NCBI GenBank assembly: GCA_041389495.1 | Contig: JAWKRT010000003.1 | Coordinates: 418,576-482,575, forward strand | DNA from: Myxococcota bacterium | GTDB lineage: Bacteria; Myxococcota_A; UBA9160; UBA4427 | Direction of reading: 5' to 3' | Length of the DNA stretch: 64,000 nt | In this document: positions 1-8,213 of the stretch, piece by piece | Layout: the number at the start of each line of letters is the position of its first letter | Position numbering within the stretch: position 1 is the stretch's first letter | Made by a program: the position numbers and the translations under genes | Notes under the pieces: model-generated | Seen by the model: only the letters and a program-made list of their open reading frames with translations | Database searches by the model: none | Told to the model about the DNA's origin: nothing

Positions 1-8
1 AGGCACTG

Positions 9-1001
9 GTGAGCGACTACATGAGCAGCGACGTCGAGACCGCGCGCGCGGACGAGCCGCTGCGCGCGGCCCTCGAACGCATGGCCGCGCGGCGCTGCTC
101 GTGCACCGTGGTGTGCGAGGACGCGCGTCCGATCGGCATCGTGACGGAGCGGGATCTCGGGCGTCTCGTGCTGCAGGAGGACCGCGCGTCGCGACTCGAT
201 GCGCCCGTGGCGGCGTCGATGACGCGCGGGATCGTCGCCGTCGAGCGCACGGCGACGGTCGCGCACGCGGCCCGTGTGCTGCGCGAGCGCGCCATCCGGC
301 GCCTTCCCGTCGTGGACGCGAGCGGCGCGGTGTGCGGGATCCTCACGCAATCCGATCTCTTGCGGGCGTTCGCGGCAGAGGCGGAGGAGCGCAGCGAGGC
401 GCTCGAGGTGCTCGTCGCCGAGCGCACGCGCGAGCTCGAGGAGGCGAACCAGCGGCTCGAGGCGCTCTCGCTCACCGACGGCCTGCTCGGAATCGGCAAC
501 CGGCGCTCGATGGAGCTCCACCTCACGAACCTGCACCAGATCGCCGGTCGCTACGGGAAGTCGTACGCGATGCTGATGGTCGACGTCGACTCGTTCAAGC
601 TGTTCAACGACCGCTACGGCCACCTCGCGGCGGACGGCGTGCTGCGCAGCGTCGCGCAGACGGCGGAGAGCCTGCTGCGCGCGCCCGATCGCGCCTTCCG
701 CTACGGCGGCGAGGAGCTCGCGCTCGCGCTGCCCGAGACGTGCTCGGAAGGGGCGATGCGCGCGGCGGAGCGGGTGCGCGGCGGCATCGAGGCGCTCGGC
801 ATCGAGCACGAGGCCTCGCACGCGGGCGTCGTCACCGTGAGCATCGGCGTCGCGGTCGCGCGCGAGGAGGGCGTGCGTTTCCCCGAAGCCTGGTCCGACC
901 TGATCGCGCGCGCGGACACCGCGCTGTACGTCGCCAAGGAGTCCGGCCGCAACCGCGCCGTGCTCTGGACCCCCGGGCTGGGCCGAGGCGCCGAATGTTA
1001 G
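9..1001 (+). CDS. CBS-pair diguanylate cyclase (GGDEF)
   Basis: Probable cyclic-di-GMP synthase controlled by a CBS module. Residues about 1-118 form two CBS repeats (GIVTERDL and GILTQSDLLRAF mark their ends), which in this family bind adenosyl ligands. A charged, probably helical linker (about 120-150) follows, then a GGDEF domain (about 155-325). The active-site motif is GGEEL, and an RxxD inhibitory-site motif (RAPD) lies five residues before it, so product inhibition is possible. The chosen GTG is the first start visible at the window edge. Open codons continue upstream, so the true N-terminus may lie outside. No membrane segment is seen. Domain call is firm; the signal sensed is unknown. 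Confidence 0.85.
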   Translation: MSDYMSSDVETARADEPLRAALERMAARRCSCTVVCEDARPIGIVTERDLGRLVLQEDRASRLDAPVAASMTRGIVAVERTATVAHAARVLRERAIRRLPVVDASGAVCGILTQSDLLRAFAAEAEERSEALEVLVAERTRELEEANQRLEALSLTDGLLGIGNRRSMELHLTNLHQIAGRYGKSYAMLMVDVDSFKLFNDRYGHLAADGVLRSVAQTAESLLRAPDRAFRYGGEELALALPETCSEGAMRAAERVRGGIEALGIEHEASHAGVVTVSIGVAVAREEGVRFPEAWSDLIARADTALYVAKESGRNRAVLWTPGLGRGAEC

Positions 1002-1060
1002 GCGTCGGCCGGGGCCGGCGAGGTGCGCGCTCCGCCCCGCGCGGAGGCGCCCGGCGCCTG

Positions 1061-1069
1061 TGATACGGT
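1061..1069 (+). promoter_or_regulatory. Extended -10-like element before the DUF3604 gene
   Basis: TGATACGGT (TGn followed by TACGGT) lies 33 bp before the DUF3604 start. It is one member of a set of similar elements found in front of several genes in this window. No convincing -35 box is seen. Confidence 0.35.
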
Positions 1070-1101
1070 CCTCGCCGCCATCGCGCGGGGAGGGCGTGGG
1101 C

Positions 1102-3408
1102 ATGAGGGAGTCCGTGTTCTGGGGCGCGTGCGCGGCGACCGGTGTCGCCGTGCTCGGAGGCGCCGCGCTGCTCCTCGCGGCGCGCGGCCGCTTCGGTGCG
1201 CACGAGGGGCCCGGCGAGCCGACGGCGGTGGCGCGGCCGGCCGCGGTCGTCGCGGCGAACGACGCGGCCGTCGGGAGCGCGGCGCGCGCGCTCGGCCTCC
1301 CGGGCGATCGCGCGATCCTGTTCGGCGACCTCCACGTCCACACGACGTTCTCGTTCGACGCCTTCGCGTTCAGCCTGCCGTCGCTCGGCGGCGAGGGCGC
1401 GCACCCACCGGCCGACGCCTGCGACTTCGCGCGCTTCTGCTCGGCGCTCGACTTCTGGTCGATCAACGATCACGCGTTCAGCGTCACGCCCGCGCACTGG
1501 CGGGAGACGGTCGACAGCCTGCGCCGCTGCAACGCGGTGGCGGGCGACGCGCGCGACCCCGACACCGTCGCCTATCTCGGCTGGGAGTGGACGCAGGTCG
1601 GCGCGACGCCGGAGACGCACTTCGGCCACAAGAACGTCGTGCTGCGCGACCTCGACGGGCCCGCGCTGCCGGCGCGCCCGATCGCGGCCGCGCGCGAGGG
1701 CGAAGCGGGCCCGGGCGCGCTCGCGCGCATCGCGATGACGGCGGCCGGCGACGCGCGCCTGCGCGCCTACGCGCGTTATCTCGCCGAGCTCGACGAGACG
1801 CCGCGCTGCGACGCCGCGACGCCGTCGCCCGAGCTCCCCGACGACTGCCTCGAGCAGGCGCGCACGCCGGCCGACCTGTTCCGCAAGCTCGACGAGTGGG
1901 AGGCCGAGGCGATCGTCGTCCCGCACGGGACGGCGTGGGGCTTCTACACGCCTCCCGGATCGACGTGGGACAAGCAGCTCGCGGGCGCCATGCACTCCGA
2001 GCACTACCAGCGCCTGTTCGAGGTGTACTCGGGACACGGGAGCTCGGAGGTGTACCGGCCGTGGCGCGCGGTCGAGCTCGACGCCGCGGGCAATCCGCAC
2101 TGCCCGCCGCCGCGCGCGGACTACGAGCCGATGTGCTGGCGCGCGGGCGAGATCATCCGGGCCCGCTGTCTCGCGGAAGGCGCGTCGTCGGACGAGTGCG
2201 ACCTGCGCGCCGAGGAGGCGCGCGCGAACGCGGCGCGCGCCGGAGTCTCGGCGCACCTCACCGTGCCCGGCGCGACCGCCGCCGAGTGGCTCGACGCCGG
2301 GCAGTGCCGCGACTGCGACGAGCCCGCCTTCCACTACCGGCCGGGCGGCTCGGCGCAGTACGTGCTCGCGCTGTCGGACTTCGCGAGCGGCGACGCCGGT
2401 GCGTCGCCGCGCCGGTTCCACTTCGGGCTCCTGGCGTCGAGCGACAACCACTTCGCGCGGCCCGGCACGGGCTTCAAGGAGTTCGCGCGCAGCGGGAACA
2501 CGGAGTCGCGCTCGCCGCCGCCGGGCGGCGGCGCCGCGCTCGGCCCGTTCGCGCCCGAGCGCGAGGAGCCCGTCGCCCGCTCGCGCGCGTTCCGCTCCGG
2601 CCGGTCGGGCTTCGCGGTGCGCGAGACCGAGCGCCAGGCGTCGTTCCTCACGACGGGCGGGCTCGTCGCCGTGCACGCCGACGCGCGCGATCGCGGCGCG
2701 ATCTGGGACGCACTCGTGCGCCGCGAGGTGTACGGAACGAGTGGGCCGCGCATCCTGCTGTGGTTCGACCTGCTGAACGCGCCGGGCGCGCGCGGCCGCC
2801 CGCTCCCGATGGGCGGCGAGGCGCGCATGGCGGGCGAGCCCATCTTCCAGGTGCGCGCGGTCGGCTCGTTCGAGCAGCTCCCCGGCTGTCCCGACGACGC
2901 GACGGACGCGCTCTCGCCCGAGCGCCTCGCGCATCTCTGCAAGGGCGAGTGCTACCACCCGAGCGACGTGCGGCGGCCGATCACGCGCATCGAGGTCGTG
3001 CGCATCCGCCCGCAGGCCGCGCCCGGCGAGGACGTCGCCGCGCTCGTCGACGACCCGTGGCGCACGTTCGCCTGCGACGGCGACCCCGCCGGCTGCGTCG
3101 TGCACTTCTCCGACGCGGAGTTCGCGTCCGCCGGGCGCGATGCGCTCTACTACGTGCGCGCCTACGAGGCCGAGGCCCCCGCGATCAACGCCGGCAACCT
3201 GCGCTGCGATCGCGATGCGACGGGTGCGTGCGTGCGCGCGCATCCGTGTCCCGGGCCGGCCGGCGCCGCCGACGACTGCCTCGCCCCGCACGAGCCGCGC
3301 GCGTGGTCGTCCCCGATCCGGGTCGACCACGCGCGCGGGACGGCGGACGCGCGCGCGCCGCGCTCAGAAGCGGCCGTGGAGCCCCACGCGGAAGCTGCGC
3401 CCCTGTAG
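1102..3408 (+). CDS. DUF3604 family protein, membrane-anchored
   Basis: 768-residue DUF3604 protein. An N-terminal hydrophobic segment (about 6-27) suggests a signal anchor or secretion signal. Metal-binding-like motifs of the family are visible: GDLHVHTTFSFDAF near the N-terminus, HGTAWGF in the middle and SSDNHFARPGTGFKE further on. The family resembles PHP-type phosphoesterases, but no reaction is established. Many cysteines occur in the second half (for example CRDCDEP), which fits an extracytoplasmic protein with disulfides. The ATG at 1102 was chosen because it places the hydrophobic segment at the very start; an in-frame upstream start would add 14 polar residues. The 3' end overlaps the convergent TonB receptor gene by 45 bp. 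Confidence 0.8.
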   Translation: MRESVFWGACAATGVAVLGGAALLLAARGRFGAHEGPGEPTAVARPAAVVAANDAAVGSAARALGLPGDRAILFGDLHVHTTFSFDAFAFSLPSLGGEGAHPPADACDFARFCSALDFWSINDHAFSVTPAHWRETVDSLRRCNAVAGDARDPDTVAYLGWEWTQVGATPETHFGHKNVVLRDLDGPALPARPIAAAREGEAGPGALARIAMTAAGDARLRAYARYLAELDETPRCDAATPSPELPDDCLEQARTPADLFRKLDEWEAEAIVVPHGTAWGFYTPPGSTWDKQLAGAMHSEHYQRLFEVYSGHGSSEVYRPWRAVELDAAGNPHCPPPRADYEPMCWRAGEIIRARCLAEGASSDECDLRAEEARANAARAGVSAHLTVPGATAAEWLDAGQCRDCDEPAFHYRPGGSAQYVLALSDFASGDAGASPRRFHFGLLASSDNHFARPGTGFKEFARSGNTESRSPPPGGGAALGPFAPEREEPVARSRAFRSGRSGFAVRETERQASFLTTGGLVAVHADARDRGAIWDALVRREVYGTSGPRILLWFDLLNAPGARGRPLPMGGEARMAGEPIFQVRAVGSFEQLPGCPDDATDALSPERLAHLCKGECYHPSDVRRPITRIEVVRIRPQAAPGEDVAALVDDPWRTFACDGDPAGCVVHFSDAEFASAGRDALYYVRAYEAEAPAINAGNLRCDRDATGACVRAHPCPGPAGAADDCLAPHEPRAWSSPIRVDHARGTADARAPRSEAAVEPHAEAAPL

Positions 3409-5475
3409 CAGCACGTCGTCCTTGTTCACGGCGATGTGGTTGCGCGCGACCTCGTCCGTGAGGTTCGTGCCGCGCGCGACGAGGTCGACCTCGACACCGC
3501 CGGCGCGCGCGCCGAGCAGCCGCTCGACGGGCACGGGGACGACGAGGCTCGCGTCGAGCAGCACGAACCCCTGGGTGTCGCTCTCGCCCTCCGCGACGTC
3601 GTCCTGCTCCTCGGTGCGCACGAAGCCGATGCGCGCGCGCGCCCGGTCGCCGCGCACGCCGAGCCCACCGCCCCAGCGCACCGGGGTGATGCGCGGGACG
3701 TCGCGGTCGACGCCGCCGCCGACGTTGCGGAAGCGCGCGCGCACCCAGTCGAGCCGGCCGTCGGCGACGAGCGTGCAGTCGCCGAGGTCGAGCACGTCGG
3801 CTTCGACCGAGAGCTCGCCGCCGTAGAAGAGCGCGTCGCGCGCCTCGTAGACGAGCTCGTCGAGCGCGGCCGGGTCTGTCGGCAGCACGGGGGCACCGGT
3901 CTCGTCCACCGTGTTGCCCGTCAGGCGCCCGTACACGTAGTCGCGGTAGCGCGTGACGAAGAACGCGGCCTCGCCGCGCACCCGTTCGTAGTCGGCCTGT
4001 GCGCGCACCTCGCCCGTGAAGGCCGTCTCCTCGTCGAGGTCCGCGCCGCCCATCTCGAAGGTGCCGGTCGCCTCGTGCGGCCCGCGCGCGAACAGCTCGA
4101 CGTCGCTCGGTGCGCGCTGGGTCGCGGCCGCGAGCGCGCCGAACGTCCACGCGTCGCCCACGTGCTGCACGAGCCCGATCGAGCCGCTCAGCGGGACGAA
4201 GTCGCGCGCGCGCCGCGCGCCGCCGAGCGGCTCGCCGACGACGCGCGTCGACTCGACGCGCAGGCCGAGCTCGGCGTGCAGGTCCGCGAGCAGCGGGCGT
4301 TCCTCGAAGCCGTACAGCGCGACCGTGCGCGAGGTCGCCGGCGCGAGGAACTCCGCGGCCTCGCCGCCGGCGGTGAGGTCGCGGTAGCGCGCGTCGAGCC
4401 CGAGCGCGCCGGTGAAGCCCGCGAGCTCGTCGTGCACGAGCTCGAGGCGGCCGCCGACCTCGTCGTCGTCGAACGTCTGGCCGACCACGCCGTCGGCGAC
4501 CTCGTCGTGCTCGTAGTCGGTGTACACGCTGCGCAGTCGCAGCTCGCTGAATCCGGGCAGCGGGTCGAACAGCTCGCCGTCGACGCGCAGCCGGTTCGCG
4601 TCCATCCGGATCTCGACGTCCTCGCCCGCTTCGGGAATGCCGTAGTCGTTGCGGAAGTGCGAGTAGGCGGCGCCGAGGCGGCCGCGCTCGCCGATCCACG
4701 AAGCGCCGAACGAGCCGGCCGCGGCCTCGCCCTGCGAGCCCGGCTGCGCGGCGCCCGTGCCCGTCTCGTAGCGATCGGCGTTGCGGTAGAGGCCGTCGAA
4801 GTGGAAGGCGAACGGGCCCGCGCCGGTGTCGACCTCGGCCGCGACCACGCCTTCGTTGCCGTTCGTCTCGAAGCCCGAGTAGACGTCGACCGACGGCGTG
4901 GGCTCGTGCAGCTCGCGCGGCACGCGGTTCGTGATCGCGTTGACGACGCCGGCCGTCGCGCCGCCGCCGTAGCGCAGCGTCGCGGGGCCGTGCACGACCT
5001 CGATGCTGCGCGCGGAGAGCGGGCTCGTCGGGATGCCGTGGTCGGGCGAGAGACGCGACACGTCCTGCGACGGCAGGCCGTCCTCGAGCACCTCGGTGCG
5101 GAACGCGTCCTGCCCGCGGATCACCGGGCGGCTCGCGCCGCGCGCGTAGCCCGTCGTCGAGATGCCGGGGATGCGCTGGAGCGTGTCGCCGAGCGTTCCG
5201 CCGAACCCCTCGACGAGCTCGCCGCGATCGAGCGACGACACGGGGATGGCGAGCTCGTCCTCGGAGTGTCCGAGCGGCGACGCCGTCACGACGAGCCGTT
5301 CGGCGTCGGGCGATGCTCCCTGCTCGGCTTCGGACGCGTTGCTCGCGCGCGTCTCGTGGGTGTGGTCGTGGGGATGCTCGTCCGCGTCGGCGAACGAAGG
5401 CGTCGCGAGCGCGAACGTCGCGAGTGCGAGTGCGAACGAGCGCGCGCATCGCGCGTGCGCGGGGGTCGGGTTCAT
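3364..5475 (-). CDS. TonB-dependent outer-membrane receptor, ZnuD-like
   Basis: 703-residue TonB-dependent receptor. It has a signal peptide (about 1-29), a His/Asp-rich mature N-terminus (DADEHPHDHTHE), a plug domain (about 60-165, with RIPGISTTGYARGASRPVIRG and the phrase LSPDHGIP) and a long beta-barrel ending in a terminal Phe (HGRF), the usual outer-membrane assembly signal. The His-rich stretch and plug motifs resemble zinc/copper-type receptors (ZnuD group) more than catechol-siderophore receptors; that substrate is an inference. Start: ATG with a good GGAGGAG site just upstream. It lies 150 bp downstream of a small secreted CxxC protein, probably in one transcript. Confidence 0.85.
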   Translation of the reverse strand: MNPTPAHARCARSFALALATFALATPSFADADEHPHDHTHETRASNASEAEQGASPDAERLVVTASPLGHSEDELAIPVSSLDRGELVEGFGGTLGDTLQRIPGISTTGYARGASRPVIRGQDAFRTEVLEDGLPSQDVSRLSPDHGIPTSPLSARSIEVVHGPATLRYGGGATAGVVNAITNRVPRELHEPTPSVDVYSGFETNGNEGVVAAEVDTGAGPFAFHFDGLYRNADRYETGTGAAQPGSQGEAAAGSFGASWIGERGRLGAAYSHFRNDYGIPEAGEDVEIRMDANRLRVDGELFDPLPGFSELRLRSVYTDYEHDEVADGVVGQTFDDDEVGGRLELVHDELAGFTGALGLDARYRDLTAGGEAAEFLAPATSRTVALYGFEERPLLADLHAELGLRVESTRVVGEPLGGARRARDFVPLSGSIGLVQHVGDAWTFGALAAATQRAPSDVELFARGPHEATGTFEMGGADLDEETAFTGEVRAQADYERVRGEAAFFVTRYRDYVYGRLTGNTVDETGAPVLPTDPAALDELVYEARDALFYGGELSVEADVLDLGDCTLVADGRLDWVRARFRNVGGGVDRDVPRITPVRWGGGLGVRGDRARARIGFVRTEEQDDVAEGESDTQGFVLLDASLVVPVPVERLLGARAGGVEVDLVARGTNLTDEVARNHIAVNKDDVLLQGRSFRVGLHGRF

Positions 5476-5625
5476 CGGATCTCCTCCGGTGCTCGCGGCG
5501 GACGGCGCGCGGGGCGCCGGCCGCGAGCGCGGCGCTCGGCGCGCGGCGCCGAGCGGGATGCGTGCGTGCAGGGCCGTGGTGGCGCGCGACCGAGGCCGCG
5601 CGCGCACACGGGATGGCGTTCGGGA

Positions 5626-5976
5626 TCAGGCGCGGGGCGAGGGCGGAGCGCGCTGATGCGCGGGCGCGCGCGGTGCGCGCGGCGCGTGCGCCGCCTCGAC
5701 GGCGCGGGCGTCGGCGCACGGCGCGGTGGCGGCGACCAGCGTCGGCGCCGCGGTCGGGGCCGCGAGCTTCGCGAGCCCCGCGTGCGTGCAGAGCACGCAC
5801 GAGGCATCGATCGAGCCATTGGCCGAAGGATCCGCGTGGCCGTGGGAGGCGGCGATCGAGAGCGCGACGGCGCTCGCGAGCGCGAGCAGCAGGGCGGCGA
5901 GGGCGCGCCGCCCGGAGCCGGGCCGGGACGGGAGCGGAAGCGAGGGCCGGGACCCGGCGTCGTCGAGCTTCGCCAT
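5626..5976 (-). CDS. Small secreted CxxC protein next to TonB receptor
   Basis: 116-residue protein, not assigned to a named family. An N-terminal basic stretch is followed by a hydrophobic segment (about 25-43) and a short histidine patch (SHGHAD). A CVLC motif (about residues 60-63) is followed by histidine, and the tail is rich in Ala, Pro and His. Small exported proteins with CxxC and His clusters are often found beside metal-linked TonB receptors (DUF2946-like proteins are one such type), so a periplasmic metal-handling role is plausible but unproven. Start: ATG with GGAGG upstream, just after a clear sigma-70-like promoter. It is the first gene of a two-gene unit with the receptor. Confidence 0.65.
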   Translation of the reverse strand: MAKLDDAGSRPSLPLPSRPGSGRRALAALLLALASAVALSIAASHGHADPSANGSIDASCVLCTHAGLAKLAAPTAAPTLVAATAPCADARAVEAAHAPRAPRAPAHQRAPPSPRA

Positions 5977-6000
5977 GCGCGCCTCCGCGTGGACGCGCGT

Positions 6001-6029
6001 CGTGTAGTCGAGCCGTCGGGGCGAGTCAA
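6001..6029 (-). promoter_or_regulatory. Sigma-70-like promoter for the metal-uptake unit
   Basis: On the minus strand TTGACT (6029-6024) and TACACG (6006-6001) are separated by exactly 17 bp. The predicted start of transcription lies about 17 nt before the ATG of the CxxC protein, leaving room only for the ribosome-binding site. Spacing and sequence match the tRNA-Val and rplM promoters in this window. Confidence 0.6.
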
Positions 6030-6036
6030 GCGACGC

Positions 6037-6045
6037 TGCTAGCCT
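6037..6045 (+). promoter_or_regulatory. Extended -10-like element upstream of SCP2-like gene
   Basis: TGCTAGCCT lies in the divergent region, 123 bp before the SCP2-like gene and beside the opposing promoter. Same TGn-TAGnCT form as those before secA, a TetR gene and a GT-C gene. Confidence 0.35.
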
Positions 6046-6098
6046 CGGGCGCTCGCGCTGCGCCGCGCGGGGCGCGCACGCGCCGCGACGCCGCCGAC

Positions 6099-6148
6099 GC
6101 GCGGCGACGCGGCCGACGAGCGGACGCGCGCGGCGACGCGGCCGACGA
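6099..6148 (+). repeat. Pair of 21-bp direct repeats
   Basis: Two identical 21-bp copies (6099-6119 and 6128-6148) lie 29 bp apart in the leader of the SCP2-like gene. The unit begins GCGCGGCGACG and ends GGCCGACGA. Looser GCCGACG matches occur just upstream. Whether this is a regulator site or chance expansion of GC-rich DNA is unknown. Confidence 0.6.
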
Positions 6149-6168
6149 AGACGGGGAGGCCCGCGCGC

Positions 6169-6858
6169 ATGGCGCTCGACGACGCGACATCGGCTCCGCC
6201 TCCCGCGGATGCGGTGAGCGCGAACGGCCTGCCCGCCGATCCGCTCGCGCCCGCCGAGTTCTGCGAGCGCTTCCTGCCCGCGTGGTTCACGTCGGTCTGG
6301 CGGGACGGTGTTCCCGACGCGCCGCCGCTCGCGCTGGGGCTCGCGCTCCGCGGTGATGGCGGCGGCGAGTGGTGCTGCCGTCTGCAATCCGGGCGGCTCG
6401 AGGTCGCGGCCGGCGGCCGCGACTCCGCCGACGTCACCGTCGTGCAGAGCGTCGAGGACTGGCGGGGCGCGCTCTGGGGCGGCCGCGGCGGCGCGTTCGG
6501 ACGCGCGCTCGCGCGCGCGTTCGCGCCCTCGTCGGCGCCCGCACTGCGCGCGGCGCGGCTCGTCCCGGCCGGGAGCGCCGCGTCGCTGCGGGCGATCGAC
6601 GCGTTGGTCCGCATCTCGATCGTGGGCGAAGCGGCGGGCGACTGGAGCGTCGATCTGCGCGTCGGCCCCGGGCCGATTCCGGAGGAGCCCCGGGCGATGC
6701 TCGCGATCGACGTGGAGGACGCCGCCGCACTCGCGCGCCGCGAGCTCGACCCGGTGTCGGCCGTGCTGTCGGGGCGGATCGAGGTGCGCGGAGACGTCGC
6801 GCTGCTGCTCCGGCTGCAGGCCGCGGGTGCGGAGCTCGTCGCGCGGCCCACCCGATAG
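6169..6858 (+). CDS. Tandem SCP2-like sterol-carrier domain protein
   Basis: 229-residue soluble protein. The C-terminal part (about 145-225) carries the SCP2 pattern: a strand region (WSVDLRVGPG), a helix (DVEDAAALARRELDPVSAVLSG) and the typical ending IEVRGDVALLLRLQAAG. The N-terminal half (about 45-110) repeats the first part of that fold (WCCRLQSGRLEVAAG then ADVTVVQSVEDWRGALWG), so the protein looks like two SCP2-like units. SCP2 domains bind acyl-CoA or other lipids. A GGGAGG-like site precedes the ATG. It stands alone between a divergent metal-uptake unit and tRNA-Asp. Ligand unknown. Confidence 0.7.
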   Translation: MALDDATSAPPPADAVSANGLPADPLAPAEFCERFLPAWFTSVWRDGVPDAPPLALGLALRGDGGGEWCCRLQSGRLEVAAGGRDSADVTVVQSVEDWRGALWGGRGGAFGRALARAFAPSSAPALRAARLVPAGSAASLRAIDALVRISIVGEAAGDWSVDLRVGPGPIPEEPRAMLAIDVEDAAALARRELDPVSAVLSGRIEVRGDVALLLRLQAAGAELVARPTR

Positions 6859-6931
6859 GCCCTGCGCGCGCTCCCTTCCGATCGCGCGTCGCGGGCGCGC
6901 GGCCGCGCGCCGTACGCGGCCTCCTGGGCCT

Positions 6932-6960
6932 TTGCGGCCCTACGGGAACTTGGCTACTCA
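6932..6960 (+). promoter_or_regulatory. Possible tRNA-Asp promoter
   Basis: TTGCGG (6932-6937) and TACTCA (6955-6960) are spaced 17 bp, ending 12 bp before the tRNA. Both boxes are weak matches; position and spacing are the main support. Confidence 0.35.
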
Positions 6961-6972
6961 ACCGGCCGCTGG

Positions 6973-7049
6973 GGGACGGTAGTTCAATCGGTTAGAGCAC
7001 CGGCCTGTCACGCCGGAAGTTGCGGGTTCGAGTCCCGTCCGTCCCGCCA
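6973..7049 (+). tRNA. tRNA-Asp (GTC)
   Basis: A 77-nt cloverleaf. The acceptor GGGACGG pairs with CCGTCCC, followed by G and an encoded CCA. The D arm is GTTC/GAGC. The anticodon stem CCGGC/GCCGG holds loop CTGTCAC with anticodon GTC at 7007-7009. The T arm has loop TTCGAGT. All stems pair, allowing one G-T in the T stem. Confidence 0.97.
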
Positions 7050-7259
7050 GTCTCCTCCCGCACTCGCGCGCGCATCGCTCGCTGGGGCGCGCTCTGCGCG
7101 TCGACGCGCGCTCACCGAGGCGCCGTTCGGAGCCTTCCACGGCGCCGCTGCGGCGAAGTCCCGAGGCCTCGCTCCCGCGATTCGCGCATTCGCGCGCTCG
7201 GCGCTCCGGCCGAGGTGCGCGTCGGCCGATGCACGCGCCTAGCAACGCTGGAGGCGGGC

Positions 7260-8204
7260 TTGCCGACCATCCTCGTCATCGACGACTCCGAGGGACATCG
7301 CGCGGAGATCCGCGCCGCACTCTCCGAGGCGCGCGAGTTCGACACGATCCTCGAGGCGGGCGACGGCATCCAGGGGCTCAAGCTCCTCCTGAACGAGACG
7401 GTCGATCTCGTGCTCTGCGATCTCGAGCTCCCCGGCCTCGACGGCGAGAAGCTCCTGCGCGTGAAGGACGCGAACGCGCGCGGTGTCCCCGTTCCGTTCC
7501 TCTTCGTGACCGGCTCCCAGGACCGCGATCGCCGCACGCGCCTCATCGAGGACGGCGCGAGCGACGTCGTGCAGAAGCCCTTCTTCACTCCCGACCTCGT
7601 CGCGCGACTCCGCCTCCACCTCAAGATCCGGCAGCTCCAGCAGGAGCTCATGGTCAAGAACCGCCGCCTCGAGTACCTGTCGACCACGGACGAGGTGACG
7701 GGCCTTCGCACGCGCCGCTACGTGAACGAGATGCTGCGCGGCGAGTTCCAGCGCGCGCGCCGCTACGGGCAGCCGCTCTCGGTGTTGATGGCCGATCTCG
7801 ATCACTTCAAGCGCGTCAACGACCAGTACGGGCACCCGGCCGGCGACGCCGTGCTCCGCGCCGCGGCCGACCGCCTGCAGGAGCACCTGCGCGCGACGGA
7901 CGTCGCGGGGCGCTACGGCGGCGAGGAGTTCGTCGTCGTCCTCCCGCACAACGACCTCGAGGGTGCGACGCTCGCGGCCGAGCGCTGGCGCGACATGATC
8001 GGCGGCAAGCCGTTCTCGCTTCCCGACGGGCGCGAGATCCGCGTGACCGTGAGCATCGGCGTCGCGGCCTACGCACGCTCGATGGAGTCGCCGGACGAGC
8101 TGGTCTCGGCCGCCGACACCGCGCTGTACATGGCGAAGGAGAACGGGCGCGACCGCGTCGAGTGCTTCGAGGCCGTCGCCCCTGGCTCGCGCAGCGACGC
8201 CTAG
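7260..8204 (+). CDS. REC-GGDEF response regulator (PleD-type diguanylate cyclase)
   Basis: 314-residue two-domain protein. Residues about 3-125 are a receiver domain with the acidic pair in VIDDSE, the phospho-acceptor Asp in LCDLELPG and the conserved Lys in QKPF. A helical linker is followed by a GGDEF domain (about 140-305) with active site GGEEF and an RxxD inhibitory site (RATD). It should make cyclic-di-GMP when phosphorylated. The start is TTG with GGAGG five bases upstream; this begins the protein directly at the receiver fold, whereas longer starts add Arg-rich residues not typical of the family. No partner histidine kinase is in the window. Confidence 0.85.
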   Translation: MPTILVIDDSEGHRAEIRAALSEAREFDTILEAGDGIQGLKLLLNETVDLVLCDLELPGLDGEKLLRVKDANARGVPVPFLFVTGSQDRDRRTRLIEDGASDVVQKPFFTPDLVARLRLHLKIRQLQQELMVKNRRLEYLSTTDEVTGLRTRRYVNEMLRGEFQRARRYGQPLSVLMADLDHFKRVNDQYGHPAGDAVLRAAADRLQEHLRATDVAGRYGGEEFVVVLPHNDLEGATLAAERWRDMIGGKPFSLPDGREIRVTVSIGVAAYARSMESPDELVSAADTALYMAKENGRDRVECFEAVAPGSRSDA

Positions 8205-8213
8205 CATCGAGCC

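Noticed and set aside
832..3330. Long minus-strand frame opposite the DUF3604 gene
   Set aside because: No recognisable motif; the DUF3604 gene on the plus strand has clear family motifs throughout.
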